Part shown: positions 1 through 7,665 of the stretch, one piece after another
Layout of the letters: each line of letters begins with the position of its first letter
Position numbering within the stretch: position 1 is the stretch's first letter
Origin: WTJH01 sp049598145
GTDB lineage: Bacteria > Bacteroidota > Bacteroidia > Flavobacteriales > Flavobacteriaceae
DNA length: 20,677 nucleotides
Assembly (NCBI GenBank): GCA_049598145.1
Contig: JBMYNJ010000022.1
Location: 1-20,677, forward strand
Direction of reading: 5' to 3'
Position numbers and translations under genes: made by a program
Notes under the pieces: generated by a model
The model's input: only the letters and a program-made list of their open reading frames with translations
What the model was told of the DNA's origin: nothing
The model's database searches: none

Positions 1-310
1 CTGATATATAGTCACATACCATCATGGTGGTGACAAAATCCATCCCGAGACCCCCGTAGTTTTCGGGGACCGCAATCCCTAAAAATCCAAGCTCACCGGC
101 TTGTTCCATGAGTTCCTTGGTGAAGTCATAATCTTTCTTTTCGAATCGGGGTTTATTGGGCCAAACTTCTCGATCAATAAATTCTTGAACTGATTCTTTG
201 ATCATGATTTGTTCTTCAGAAAAATCTTCGGGAGTAAAAATCTCTTGTGGGTCCGTTTCATTAATGATGAATTCTCCTCCTTTGACTAAGTGTTTTTCCT
301 TAACGCTCAT
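1..310 (-). CDS. Acyl-CoA dehydrogenase, N-terminal part (cut by window edge)
   Basis: About 103 codons are visible, reading leftwards from an ATG at 308-310; the rest lies beyond position 1. The protein begins MSVKEKHLVKGGEFIINE and continues with a stretch typical of the acyl-CoA dehydrogenase N-terminal helical domain: FSEEQIMIKESVQEFIDREV, then a tryptophan-proline motif, then LMEQAGELGFLGIAVPENYG followed by GGLGMD. In this family the FAD enzyme makes the first oxidation of fatty acyl-CoA in beta-oxidation. The gene starts 11 bases after the marR stop codon and is very probably co-transcribed with marR and the acyl-CoA ligase, which fits one fatty-acid degradation unit. The catalytic glutamate and FAD-binding C-terminal domain are not in the window, so chain-length preference cannot be judged. 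Confidence 0.9.
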   Translation of the reverse strand, partial: MSVKEKHLVKGGEFIINETDPQEIFTPEDFSEEQIMIKESVQEFIDREVWPNKPRFEKKDYDFTKELMEQAGELGFLGIAVPENYGGLGMDFVTTMMVCDYIS

Positions 311-321
311 AAAATTATGAT

Positions 322-774
322 TTAATTTTTTTCAACTACTTCAACTGAATTCAATTCAAATTCAGTACTTAATTCCCGGATACAATCAATCACCTGATAA
401 AAGTGTGTCACTTTGGTGGGCGACAATCGTTCCGTTACTTGCGAGTTAAAGGCAAGTACCACTTCCCGAGAATAATTTCTTTTCTCTTTTCCAAATGGAG
501 TCAGGTGAATTAACACCCCACGACCATCTGCAGGATTCGGAAGACGTTCGATCAATCCTCTGGATTCCATGCTTTTGAGTAAACGGGAGAGTGAAGTTCC
601 CTCCATTCCCATTTTGGGGCCCAAAGCTGTGGCAGGTGTTCCTTCTGGATCAATGCTTAATAAAGCAAAACCGGTAGCCATAGTCGATTCGAATTTAGCC
701 GCCTCTTTGTTGTACATTTTACTCACCGATTGCCAAGTGGATCGTAAAGCGGAATCAAAGGTTTGCTTTTTCAT
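322..774 (-). CDS. MarR-family transcriptional regulator
   Basis: A 150-residue protein, the usual size for MarR dimers. The winged helix-turn-helix is visible: residues about 48-72 hold the two DNA-binding helices (GMEGTSLSRLLKSMESRGLI), and residues about 73-92 form the wing with the family's conserved Asp-x-Arg (D83, R85, in NPADGRG). The flanking N- and C-terminal helices would form the dimer interface. The ATG at 772-774 follows an A+T-rich leader without a Shine-Dalgarno sequence, normal for Bacteroidota. The gene lies between an acyl-CoA ligase and an acyl-CoA dehydrogenase on the same strand, so control of fatty-acid use in response to an acyl-CoA or fatty acid is inferred; the ligand itself cannot be read. 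Two palindromes just upstream (798-813 and 826-841) suggest autoregulation. Confidence 0.92.
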   Translation of the reverse strand: MKKQTFDSALRSTWQSVSKMYNKEAAKFESTMATGFALLSIDPEGTPATALGPKMGMEGTSLSRLLKSMESRGLIERLPNPADGRGVLIHLTPFGKEKRNYSREVVLAFNSQVTERLSPTKVTHFYQVIDCIRELSTEFELNSVEVVEKN

Positions 775-797
775 GGAACTAATTTAAAAAAAAATAA

Positions 798-813
798 ATT
801 ATGCACGCATAAT
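798..813. promoter_or_regulatory. Candidate MarR operator 1 (perfect palindrome)
   Basis: ATTATGCACGCATAAT has two 7-base arms (ATTATGC/GCATAAT) that are exact reverse complements around a 2-base centre. It lies 24 bases upstream of the marR start codon, in the gap between the acyl-CoA ligase and marR. Size and symmetry suit a MarR dimer site. Binding is inferred from position and symmetry only. Confidence 0.65.
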
Positions 814-825
814 AAAATCAAAAAA

Positions 826-841
826 ATTATGCATGCATCGT
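826..841. promoter_or_regulatory. Candidate MarR operator 2 (imperfect palindrome)
   Basis: ATTATGCATGCATCGT shares its first nine bases and 12 of 16 positions with the site at 798-813; its core ATGCATGCAT is a perfect palindrome, while two outer pairs are mismatched. The centres of the two sites are 28 bases apart. Two similar palindromes in one 94-base gap make chance less likely than for either alone. Confidence 0.55.
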
Positions 842-867
842 AAATTAAAATTGAAAACTGCTGCTGC

Positions 868-2640
868 TTAGGTGTACATTTTTTCGATCAAGCCTTCATA
901 TTGTTTGAGCAATACGTTGCGCTTAACCTTCATCGTAGGGGTCAGTTGCCCTCCATCAATACTCCAAATCTCCGGAACGAGTTCGAATTTTTTCACTTGT
1001 TCCCATTTTCCAAATTGTGCATTGAAGCCATCGATATCCCTTTGAACTGCCGATTGAAGTTGCTCATTTTCGCAAATTGCTTCCAGATCGGTTTCATTGA
1101 TTTCAATATTTTGATCTTTCATCCATTGTTGGATATACTCAAAGTTAGGCTGTATAACAGCTGCAGGCATTTTTCGTCCATCTCCTACGACTACAATTTG
1201 CTCGATAAACATGGACTGCTTAAAACTGTTTTCTAAGAGTTGAGGGGCTACATATTTTCCACCAGAGGTTTTGAAGAGTTGCTTTTTTCGATCCGTGATC
1301 TTTAAAAACCCTTCGTCATCTAAAACACCGATATCTCCCGTGTGGAAATAATCTCCGCTCATCACTTCAGCGGTTTTTTCCGGTTCTTTGTAATAGCCTT
1401 GCATTACGTTGGGGCCTTTGCAAAGAATTTCCCCATCCTTTGCGATTTTCACCTCAACCCCGTCGATAATTTTCCCCACCGTTCCAATTTTAAACTTCCC
1501 TTTACGCATATCGTTTACCGAAATCACAGGAGAAGTTTCCGTTAATCCATAGCCCTCGACAAGTGTCATTCCGGCCGCAGTAAATACACGGGCTAAACGC
1601 GGTTGAAGTGCAGCACTTCCCGAGGCAATTAATTCCAAATTCCCCCCTAAGCCTTCTTTCCATTTGGAAAGAATTAGTTTTTTGGCAATGGCGTGCTTCA
1701 AGTTATAAATAAACCCATTTTGTCCATAGGGTTCATATTGCAGACCTATTTCGACTGCCCAATAGAACAATTTTTGTTTAATTCCGTTCAACTCTTCTCC
1801 TTTGGCATAGATCTTATCGTAAACTTTTTCTAGAAGTCGGGGGACAGCAGTCATTACATGCGGTTTGACCTCTTTTAAGTTATCGCCTATGGTTTCTAAA
1901 GATTCCGCAAAATACACCCGCACTCCGCTGTAGAGATATAAATATAAGATCACCCGTTCAAAAATATGACAGACCGGTAAAAAACTCAACGCAGTGGATT
2001 GTCCAATCGATAGTGGCAGCCTTTCTGCACTGGCCAACACATTGGATACTATATTGCTATGGCTTAACATCACTCCTTTAGGAGTTCCGGTGGTTCCCGA
2101 GGTGTAAATTATAGTGGCCAAGTCTTCGGATTGAACTTCTTTTTTCGCAGTTTCTACGGCCTGTTGGGTATCGGCTTGCATTCCGGTCTCCAAAAGGTCG
2201 CTCCATGATTCACATCCTGAAATGGTATCAAAAGAATACACCTCTTTAAGGGTGGGAACCTCTTTTCGAATGATATTGATTTTATCTAAAATTTCCTGAT
2301 CGGAAACAAAGCATATCTGACTTTCAGAGTGGTTGAGAATGTAAGCATAGTCCTGAGCCGAGATGGTAGGATAAATAGGAACATTGACAGCACCCAACTG
2401 CTGTAAACCCATGTCGGTGATGCACCATTCGGTTCGGTTGTTCGTCGAAATCAGGGCCACTTTATCTCCTTTCTTGATTCCAATTTTGAGCAGAGCACGG
2501 CTCATGGCCTGTACTTTGGTATTGTATTCTTCTGAAGAGGTTTTGATCCATTCTCCATCTACTTTCATATTCAAGCATCCGTCTAATGGAGAGTGTTGGA
2601 TGTGGTGTTCCAACAAATCAGGTAGTATTGCTATTGGCAT
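868..2640 (-). CDS. Long-chain fatty acid-CoA ligase (AMP-forming)
   Basis: This ANL-superfamily enzyme (590 residues from the chosen start) activates fatty acids to acyl-CoA through an acyl-adenylate. Visible motifs are the phosphate-binding loop YTSGTTGTPKG (about 179-189), the adenine-binding EGYGLTETSP (about 362-371), TGDIG (434-438) with the ribose-binding aspartate, and the hinge DRKKQLFKTSGGKYVAP (about 450-466) leading to the C-terminal lid. The wording resembles bacterial long-chain ligases of the FadD15/FAA1 kind more than short-chain acetyl-CoA synthetase. The open frame extends to a TTG at 2665-2667, but the first ATG at 2638-2640 is preferred because the extra nine residues look non-conserved. 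The gene begins 52 bases after the purL stop and precedes marR and acyl-CoA dehydrogenase. It should feed beta-oxidation, phospholipid synthesis, or both. Confidence 0.93.
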   Translation of the reverse strand: MPIAILPDLLEHHIQHSPLDGCLNMKVDGEWIKTSSEEYNTKVQAMSRALLKIGIKKGDKVALISTNNRTEWCITDMGLQQLGAVNVPIYPTISAQDYAYILNHSESQICFVSDQEILDKINIIRKEVPTLKEVYSFDTISGCESWSDLLETGMQADTQQAVETAKKEVQSEDLATIIYTSGTTGTPKGVMLSHSNIVSNVLASAERLPLSIGQSTALSFLPVCHIFERVILYLYLYSGVRVYFAESLETIGDNLKEVKPHVMTAVPRLLEKVYDKIYAKGEELNGIKQKLFYWAVEIGLQYEPYGQNGFIYNLKHAIAKKLILSKWKEGLGGNLELIASGSAALQPRLARVFTAAGMTLVEGYGLTETSPVISVNDMRKGKFKIGTVGKIIDGVEVKIAKDGEILCKGPNVMQGYYKEPEKTAEVMSGDYFHTGDIGVLDDEGFLKITDRKKQLFKTSGGKYVAPQLLENSFKQSMFIEQIVVVGDGRKMPAAVIQPNFEYIQQWMKDQNIEINETDLEAICENEQLQSAVQRDIDGFNAQFGKWEQVKKFELVPEIWSIDGGQLTPTMKVKRNVLLKQYEGLIEKMYT

Positions 2641-2692
2641 AAAACTATGTTTTACGCAAAATAGCAATTTTTAAGAAAAATAAAAGCCTTCT

Positions 2693-5600
2693 TTAATTTT
2701 GTGTTAACCACCGGTTTGCTTCTTGGAAGGCTAAAATCCAGGGGCTGATTTCATCTTCTATACGATCAACGGGGTAGTGCGCCCAGTTCCAGGGGAATGT
2801 TGCTCGTTCTAAGTGAGGCATCATCACTAAGTGTCTTCCATCGGCACTGCATAGCATAGCAGCGTTTCCGTCGGAACCGTTAGGATTACCGGGATAGCTG
2901 TCATATTGATAAGTTCCTGGGATTAAATAATCATTTACAGTTCCGGGTAATTTGAATTTTCCTTCTCCGTGAGCAGCCCAAATCCCTAAAGTAGTTCCTT
3001 CAAGGGGCTTGAGCATAATCGACGGCGAGGCCTGAATATCGACTCCTGTAAAATGGCACTCAAATTTTTGGCTGTCATTGTGCTCCATTTGCGGTGGATT
3101 GGGATGTTCCGGATACAAAACATTCAGCTCTACAAAAAGCTGACATCCATTACAGACCCCGAGGGATAAGGTATCGGGACGCGCGAAAAAGTTATCAATT
3201 GCAGTTTTGGCTTTCGGATTGTATCGAATGGCTCCGGCCCAGCCCTTGGCAGAGCCTAATACATCCGAATTGGAAAATCCTCCTACGGCTGCTAAAAAGC
3301 GGATATCGTCTAGTTGTGTTCTCCCGGAAATCAGATCGGTCATATGGATATCGATCACCTCAAATCCGGCCAAATGAAGCGCATAAGCCATTTCTCGCTC
3401 CGAATTACTTCCTTTTTCTCTTAAGACTCCAGCCTTGATTTTGCTGCCTTGAGGGAGCTTTGGGAGCTCTCCTTTAAAACTCGAAGGAAAGTCAAATTTT
3501 AAAGGTTGGTTTTTATAATTTTTAAAGTGTTCTTCGGCTAAATTTTCAGGAGTTTGGTGTTTTTCCATACGGATGGAGGTATAAAACCATTGATCGCGTA
3601 CTTGAGACATCTCCCATTGGTGTTGTTCTCCATTAAAGGCAAGCTGTAATTTTCCAGTCGAATTTACGGCCCCCAAACGTTGACAAAGGATGCCACTTTC
3701 CTGTGCAATTTTATCTAAAGCTGTGGTACTCTGGAGCACTATCCCGCAGGCCTCAGAAAAAGTGACCTCCATAAAATTAGTCCCATTTAATTCAGAAAGG
3801 TCTAAATCCCAACCGAGTGAGGTGGTAGGGAAGGCCATTTCCATCAGACTTATGATAAGACCTCCTGCAGCCACATCGTGCCCCGCTTGAATATGATCTT
3901 TCACAATTTGATTTTGCACCCAATTGAATACGGTTTTGAGATAGTCCGGTGAGGCAATGCTGGGAGCCTGATCCCCAATTTTATTTTGAGTCTGAGCTAA
4001 AGCACTTCCTCCTAGAGAATAGTCTTGCTTTGAAAGATTTATATAAAATAGGTCTCCGCCTTGGGATTGCAGGACTGGAGTTACTTTTTGGGTTAATGCA
4101 TTTACATGTCCTGCTGCGGATATAATTACCGTTCCGGGCGCCTGAACTTCGAATTTATCGTATTTCTGCTTCATGGAAAGCGAATCTTTCCCTGTAGGGA
4201 TATTAATTCCCAATCCTATAGCGAAGCTGGCACAGGCTTGAACGGCAGCATACAAACGAGTATCTTCCCCAGGGTTGTTACAAGCCCACATCCAGTTAGC
4301 CGAGAGAGAAACACCCTTAATCCCCTCATTTAAAGGAGCAAAAACAATATTGGTCAAAGCTTTAGTGATGGCCATTTCACTCCCTAGTGCGGGATCGATC
4401 ATTCCCACTAAAGGCGCATGACCAATGGAGGTTGCAATGGCATTTTTCCCTTGATAGTCAAGTGCCATCATTCCGAAATTACTTAGTGGTAGCTGTATTT
4501 CACCTACCGTTTGTTGCTGGGCCACCCGTCCACTGACACAACGGTCTACTTTGTTTGTTAGCCAGTCTTTTGCTCCAACACTTTCCAAACGGAAAACTTG
4601 TTCTAAAGCTTCCTTAAGGTCGAGGTTTTGGGTTCGAACAGCTTCAAAAGAAGTTTTTAAAGAAACATCGTTCATCTGGATTTTTGGGGGATTACCAAAG
4701 AAATCTTCCAGGGCCAAATCGATAGGTTTTTCTGAGGTTTTTTCCGAGGCCACTACAAATCGTGCGTCTTCGGTGACTTCTCCGACCACAAATAGTGGGC
4801 TGCGTTCGCGTGCTGCAATTTTTTTTAATAGAGGCAAGTCATCAGGAGCAAGAACCAATCCCATCCGTTCTTGAGACTCGTTCCCCATAATTTCTTTGGC
4901 CGAAAGGGTGGGGTCTCCAACGGGCAGTTGATCTAAGTGAATTTTTCCTCCACTGCTTTCGACAAGTTCAGATAAACAGTTGAGATGTCCACCAGCTCCA
5001 TGGTCGTGAATGGATCGGATAGGATTATCAATTTTTTCGACCAATGCCCGAATAGTGTTGGCTACTCGTTTTTGCATTTCAGGGTTGGAACGCTGAACGG
5101 CATTTAACTCAATGCGGCTTTCAAAATTTCCGGTATCTGCCGAGGAAACGGCAGCACCTCCCATCCCGATGCGGTAGTTGTCTCCTCCTAAAATCACAAT
5201 GAGGTCTCCTGCACGAACCGACTTCTTTTGAGCTTGGTCGGTATGGGTAAACCCAATTCCTCCGGCAAGCATAATGGTTTTATCGTATCCCCAGCGGCGT
5301 TTTTGTTCCTGGTGTTCAAAAGTCAATAAAGAACCGGCGATAAGCGGCTGGCCAAATTTATTTCCAAAATCTGAAGCCCCGTTAGAAGCTTTGATTAAAA
5401 TATCGATCGGGCGTTGATAAAGCCACGGATGTTCCGGGTGATTCGGAAAAGAGGCTTTTTCATCCAAGCGAGGGTAGGGGGTCATATAAACGGCCGTTCC
5501 AGCTAAGGGTAAAGAACCCTGACCTCCAGCCAAACGATCTCGAATTTCGCCTCCCGAGCCTGTTGCAGCACCGCTAAACGGTTCTACAGTAGTCGGGAAG

Positions 5601-6346
5601 TTATGAGTTTCAGCCTTAAGGGAGATCACACTGCTGTGTTTTTTAGCTTCGAATACGCTGGGTTGAGTTGGGTCTTTGGGAGCGAATTGCTCTATTTCAG
5701 GCCCGCTAATAAAGGCGACATTGTCTTTATAAGCCGAAACCAAATTGTGATGGTTCGCTTGAGAGGTTGCTTTGATCCATTGGAATAAGCTATTGTCTTG
5801 TTCTTTCCCATCGATAATAAAACGCCCATTGAATATTTTATGTCGACAGTGTTCCGAATTGACTTGAGAAAAGCCAAATACTTCAGAATCGGTTAATTTC
5901 CGGCCGAGTTTTGTGGATAATCCTTCTAAATATTTGATTTCATCTGGACTTAAAGCTAAGCCTTGCTCTTGGTTGTATTGAGCAATATCTTCGATGAGTA
6001 AAACCGCCTCCGGCTTTCGGTTGATTTCAAATATTTTTTGATCCAAACCTTCAAATTTTTCATGAATCATGGGATCGAAAATCGTTTGTTTTGTGAGCTC
6101 AAAAAATTCTTCAATACGCATAATTCCTGTAATTCCCATGTTTTGGGTGATTTCCACAGCATTGGTACTCCAAGGAGTGAGCATGCTGGCTCGGGGCCCC
6201 ACAAAGGTATTCTTCGGAATTTTTTGTTCTGGAAGAAGTTCTGCTTCCAAAAGCCAAACCAGCTTTTCTTGAGTTTCCTCTGAAATTTCTTGAGAAGTGC
6301 TTACTGCTATAATTCGATTACTTGGATTTCCAAAAAAATAAACCAT
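2693..6346 (-). CDS. purL: Phosphoribosylformylglycinamidine synthase (single-chain PurL)
   Basis: The enzyme makes FGAM from FGAR, glutamine and ATP, the fourth step of purine synthesis. At 1217 residues it is the long single-chain form with a fused glutaminase, unlike the PurS/PurQ/PurL split form. The order is an N-terminal PurS-like domain, a linker, the AIRS-like synthetase with SEHCRHKIF, then LKAETHNFPTTVEPFSGAAT and GGEIRD, a second synthetase half, and a C-terminal class I glutaminase. The nucleophile is Cys1065 in LGVCNGCQLF; His1126 and Glu1128 in AAHGEGKF complete the triad. The open frame could start at an ATG at 6374-6376, but a -7 promoter box at 6365-6372 overlaps that codon, and MVYFFGNPSNRIIAV from 6346 matches the usual family start. 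No purine gene adjoins it. Confidence 0.96.
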   Translation of the reverse strand: MVYFFGNPSNRIIAVSTSQEISEETQEKLVWLLEAELLPEQKIPKNTFVGPRASMLTPWSTNAVEITQNMGITGIMRIEEFFELTKQTIFDPMIHEKFEGLDQKIFEINRKPEAVLLIEDIAQYNQEQGLALSPDEIKYLEGLSTKLGRKLTDSEVFGFSQVNSEHCRHKIFNGRFIIDGKEQDNSLFQWIKATSQANHHNLVSAYKDNVAFISGPEIEQFAPKDPTQPSVFEAKKHSSVISLKAETHNFPTTVEPFSGAATGSGGEIRDRLAGGQGSLPLAGTAVYMTPYPRLDEKASFPNHPEHPWLYQRPIDILIKASNGASDFGNKFGQPLIAGSLLTFEHQEQKRRWGYDKTIMLAGGIGFTHTDQAQKKSVRAGDLIVILGGDNYRIGMGGAAVSSADTGNFESRIELNAVQRSNPEMQKRVANTIRALVEKIDNPIRSIHDHGAGGHLNCLSELVESSGGKIHLDQLPVGDPTLSAKEIMGNESQERMGLVLAPDDLPLLKKIAARERSPLFVVGEVTEDARFVVASEKTSEKPIDLALEDFFGNPPKIQMNDVSLKTSFEAVRTQNLDLKEALEQVFRLESVGAKDWLTNKVDRCVSGRVAQQQTVGEIQLPLSNFGMMALDYQGKNAIATSIGHAPLVGMIDPALGSEMAITKALTNIVFAPLNEGIKGVSLSANWMWACNNPGEDTRLYAAVQACASFAIGLGINIPTGKDSLSMKQKYDKFEVQAPGTVIISAAGHVNALTQKVTPVLQSQGGDLFYINLSKQDYSLGGSALAQTQNKIGDQAPSIASPDYLKTVFNWVQNQIVKDHIQAGHDVAAGGLIISLMEMAFPTTSLGWDLDLSELNGTNFMEVTFSEACGIVLQSTTALDKIAQESGILCQRLGAVNSTGKLQLAFNGEQHQWEMSQVRDQWFYTSIRMEKHQTPENLAEEHFKNYKNQPLKFDFPSSFKGELPKLPQGSKIKAGVLREKGSNSEREMAYALHLAGFEVIDIHMTDLISGRTQLDDIRFLAAVGGFSNSDVLGSAKGWAGAIRYNPKAKTAIDNFFARPDTLSLGVCNGCQLFVELNVLYPEHPNPPQMEHNDSQKFECHFTGVDIQASPSIMLKPLEGTTLGIWAAHGEGKFKLPGTVNDYLIPGTYQYDSYPGNPNGSDGNAAMLCSADGRHLVMMPHLERATFPWNWAHYPVDRIEDEISPWILAFQEANRWLTQN

Positions 6347-6364
6347 AGGTGTTTTAAGAAAGTA

Positions 6365-6372
6365 CAAAAATA
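6365..6372 (-). promoter_or_regulatory. purL: Bacteroidota-type -7 box upstream of purL
   Basis: The minus strand reads TATTTTTG, an exact TANNTTTG match. A transcript would start near 6358, leaving about a dozen bases before the ATG at 6346. I see no clear TTG at the usual -33 distance, so the call rests on the -7 box and its position. The direct repeat AAGTTTTAA at 6419-6427 and 6430-6438 lies just upstream, with an 11-base period. Confidence 0.5.
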
Positions 6373-6444
6373 CCATTTTTGGGCGGGTAGTCTAGTTTAA
6401 ATAGCGTTGAGGAGTCCTAAGTTTTAAACAAGTTTTAAGGGGGA

Positions 6445-7665
6445 TTAACCCTTCACTCGTCGAAGTCTTGCCCCATAGAAGCCATCAAATCCCGAAGATG
6501 CCGGGAGTTCCTGAAATTCCTCTTCTAAAATGTATTCTTTACCGATGGAGGATTCTAAAAATTTGTGGATTTGCAAACGGTTCTCAGGTTCCAATAGGGA
6601 GCAGGTAACATATAGGAGAATCCCTTCAGGTTTTACCCGTTTCGCATTTTTCTGAAGTAACTCTGCTTGAATTTGTGTGATTTTTTCCAAACGCTCGGGA
6701 TTCATCTGCCACTTGGCGGCAGGGTTTCTTTTTAAAACCCCTATGCCTGTACAAGGGACATCCAATAAAACCCGGTCGAAAGCGGCTTGCAGTTGTGGAT
6801 TGGACTGGGATCGAGCAATTTTAATGATGGAGATTCCATTTCTTTGGGCTCTTTGTTGTAAACGTTTGAGCTTTTCAGAATAGAGGTCTTCGGCAAGAAT
6901 ATGCCCTTGATTATTCATCAATTGGGCCAGATGCAGGCTTTTTCCCCCTCCACCAGCACAGGCATCTAAAACTTTTTCGCCCGGCTGGGGGGCAAGCCAG
7001 TGGGCTACTTTTTGAGAATTGATGTCCTGAATTTCGAACCATCCTTTTTTAAAGCCTTCACTGGATTCTATAGCAAGATGGGTATTGAGGACAATACCTT
7101 CTTCGGTTTGAATCTCTCCCCGAAGTCCAAAAGTCTTCTCTAAAAATTCATGTACTTGTTTAGCAGAAGTTTTTAATCGATTGACGCGTAGACAAAGCTT
7201 GGCAGGGCGATTCAGTTCTTGGAGTTGGTCATTCCAGGATTCTACCCCAAAGAATTTTACCCCCAGATCGTCCAACCAATCGGGAATGGATGCTTGTAAA
7301 ACTCGCTCAGACAATGCTTCTTTATACCGGAGTTGAAAAGTTTCCTGAGGAATAGAGTCAAATTCTTTCCAATTCGGTAATTTTTCATTTTGATGAGCAC
7401 TCCAAGCGGTCAGCAGTAAAAAAGGATCAAAGGTTGGATGTTCCAACGGATGTCCAGAGATGTATTGATAAAGCCGCCACCAGCGTAGCCAATCGAAATA
7501 GAGTCGTCCCACCAGTTTACGGTCTCTAGCCCCCCAATTGGGATGCTTACGAAAACAGGATTTAAGCAAGTTGGCAGGGGCGGTAGTCCCATTTAAAGTT
7601 TCTTGTATGGCTAGAACCAACCCCGGAAGCATATTGGGATGCAAGCGTATCGGTTGGGTGTCCAT
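6445..7665 (-). CDS. RsmB/NOP-type RNA (cytosine-5) methyltransferase
   Basis: A 406-residue SAM-dependent methyltransferase of the RsmB/NOL1/NOP2/Sun class, which makes 5-methylcytosine in rRNA. Residues about 1-150 are helix-rich and compatible with the NusB-like N-terminal domain of RsmB. The SAM-binding motif DACAGGGGKS is at 234-243. The two family cysteines are both present: Cys305 in LLDVPCTGIG (catalytic nucleophile) and Cys355 in YVTCSLLEPEN (release of product). By analogy the target is 16S rRNA C967, but RsmB- and RsmF-like members cannot be separated by eye. Its ATG overlaps the stop of the ABC exporter by one base (TAATG), so translation is probably coupled. It is the last gene of the operon that begins near 12693. 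No convincing terminator hairpin is seen in 6377-6444. Confidence 0.9.
   Translation of the reverse strand: MDTQPIRLHPNMLPGLVLAIQETLNGTTAPANLLKSCFRKHPNWGARDRKLVGRLYFDWLRWWRLYQYISGHPLEHPTFDPFLLLTAWSAHQNEKLPNWKEFDSIPQETFQLRYKEALSERVLQASIPDWLDDLGVKFFGVESWNDQLQELNRPAKLCLRVNRLKTSAKQVHEFLEKTFGLRGEIQTEEGIVLNTHLAIESSEGFKKGWFEIQDINSQKVAHWLAPQPGEKVLDACAGGGGKSLHLAQLMNNQGHILAEDLYSEKLKRLQQRAQRNGISIIKIARSQSNPQLQAAFDRVLLDVPCTGIGVLKRNPAAKWQMNPERLEKITQIQAELLQKNAKRVKPEGILLYVTCSLLEPENRLQIHKFLESSIGKEYILEEEFQELPASSGFDGFYGARLRRVKG

Noticed and set aside
2665..2667. TTG as the start codon of the acyl-CoA ligase.
   Set aside because: An ATG nine codons downstream (2638-2640) is the more likely start, and the added residues resemble no family N-terminus.
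2640..2692. A possible terminator after purL, with AAGAA and TTCTT arms on the minus strand.
   Set aside because: The stem is five A-T-rich pairs with no G-C core, too weak to call; purL and the ligase may be partly co-transcribed.
3094..6283. Plus-strand open frames of 60-114 codons opposite purL.
   Set aside because: They are antisense to continuous PurL coding sequence and show no start context, promoter or domain.
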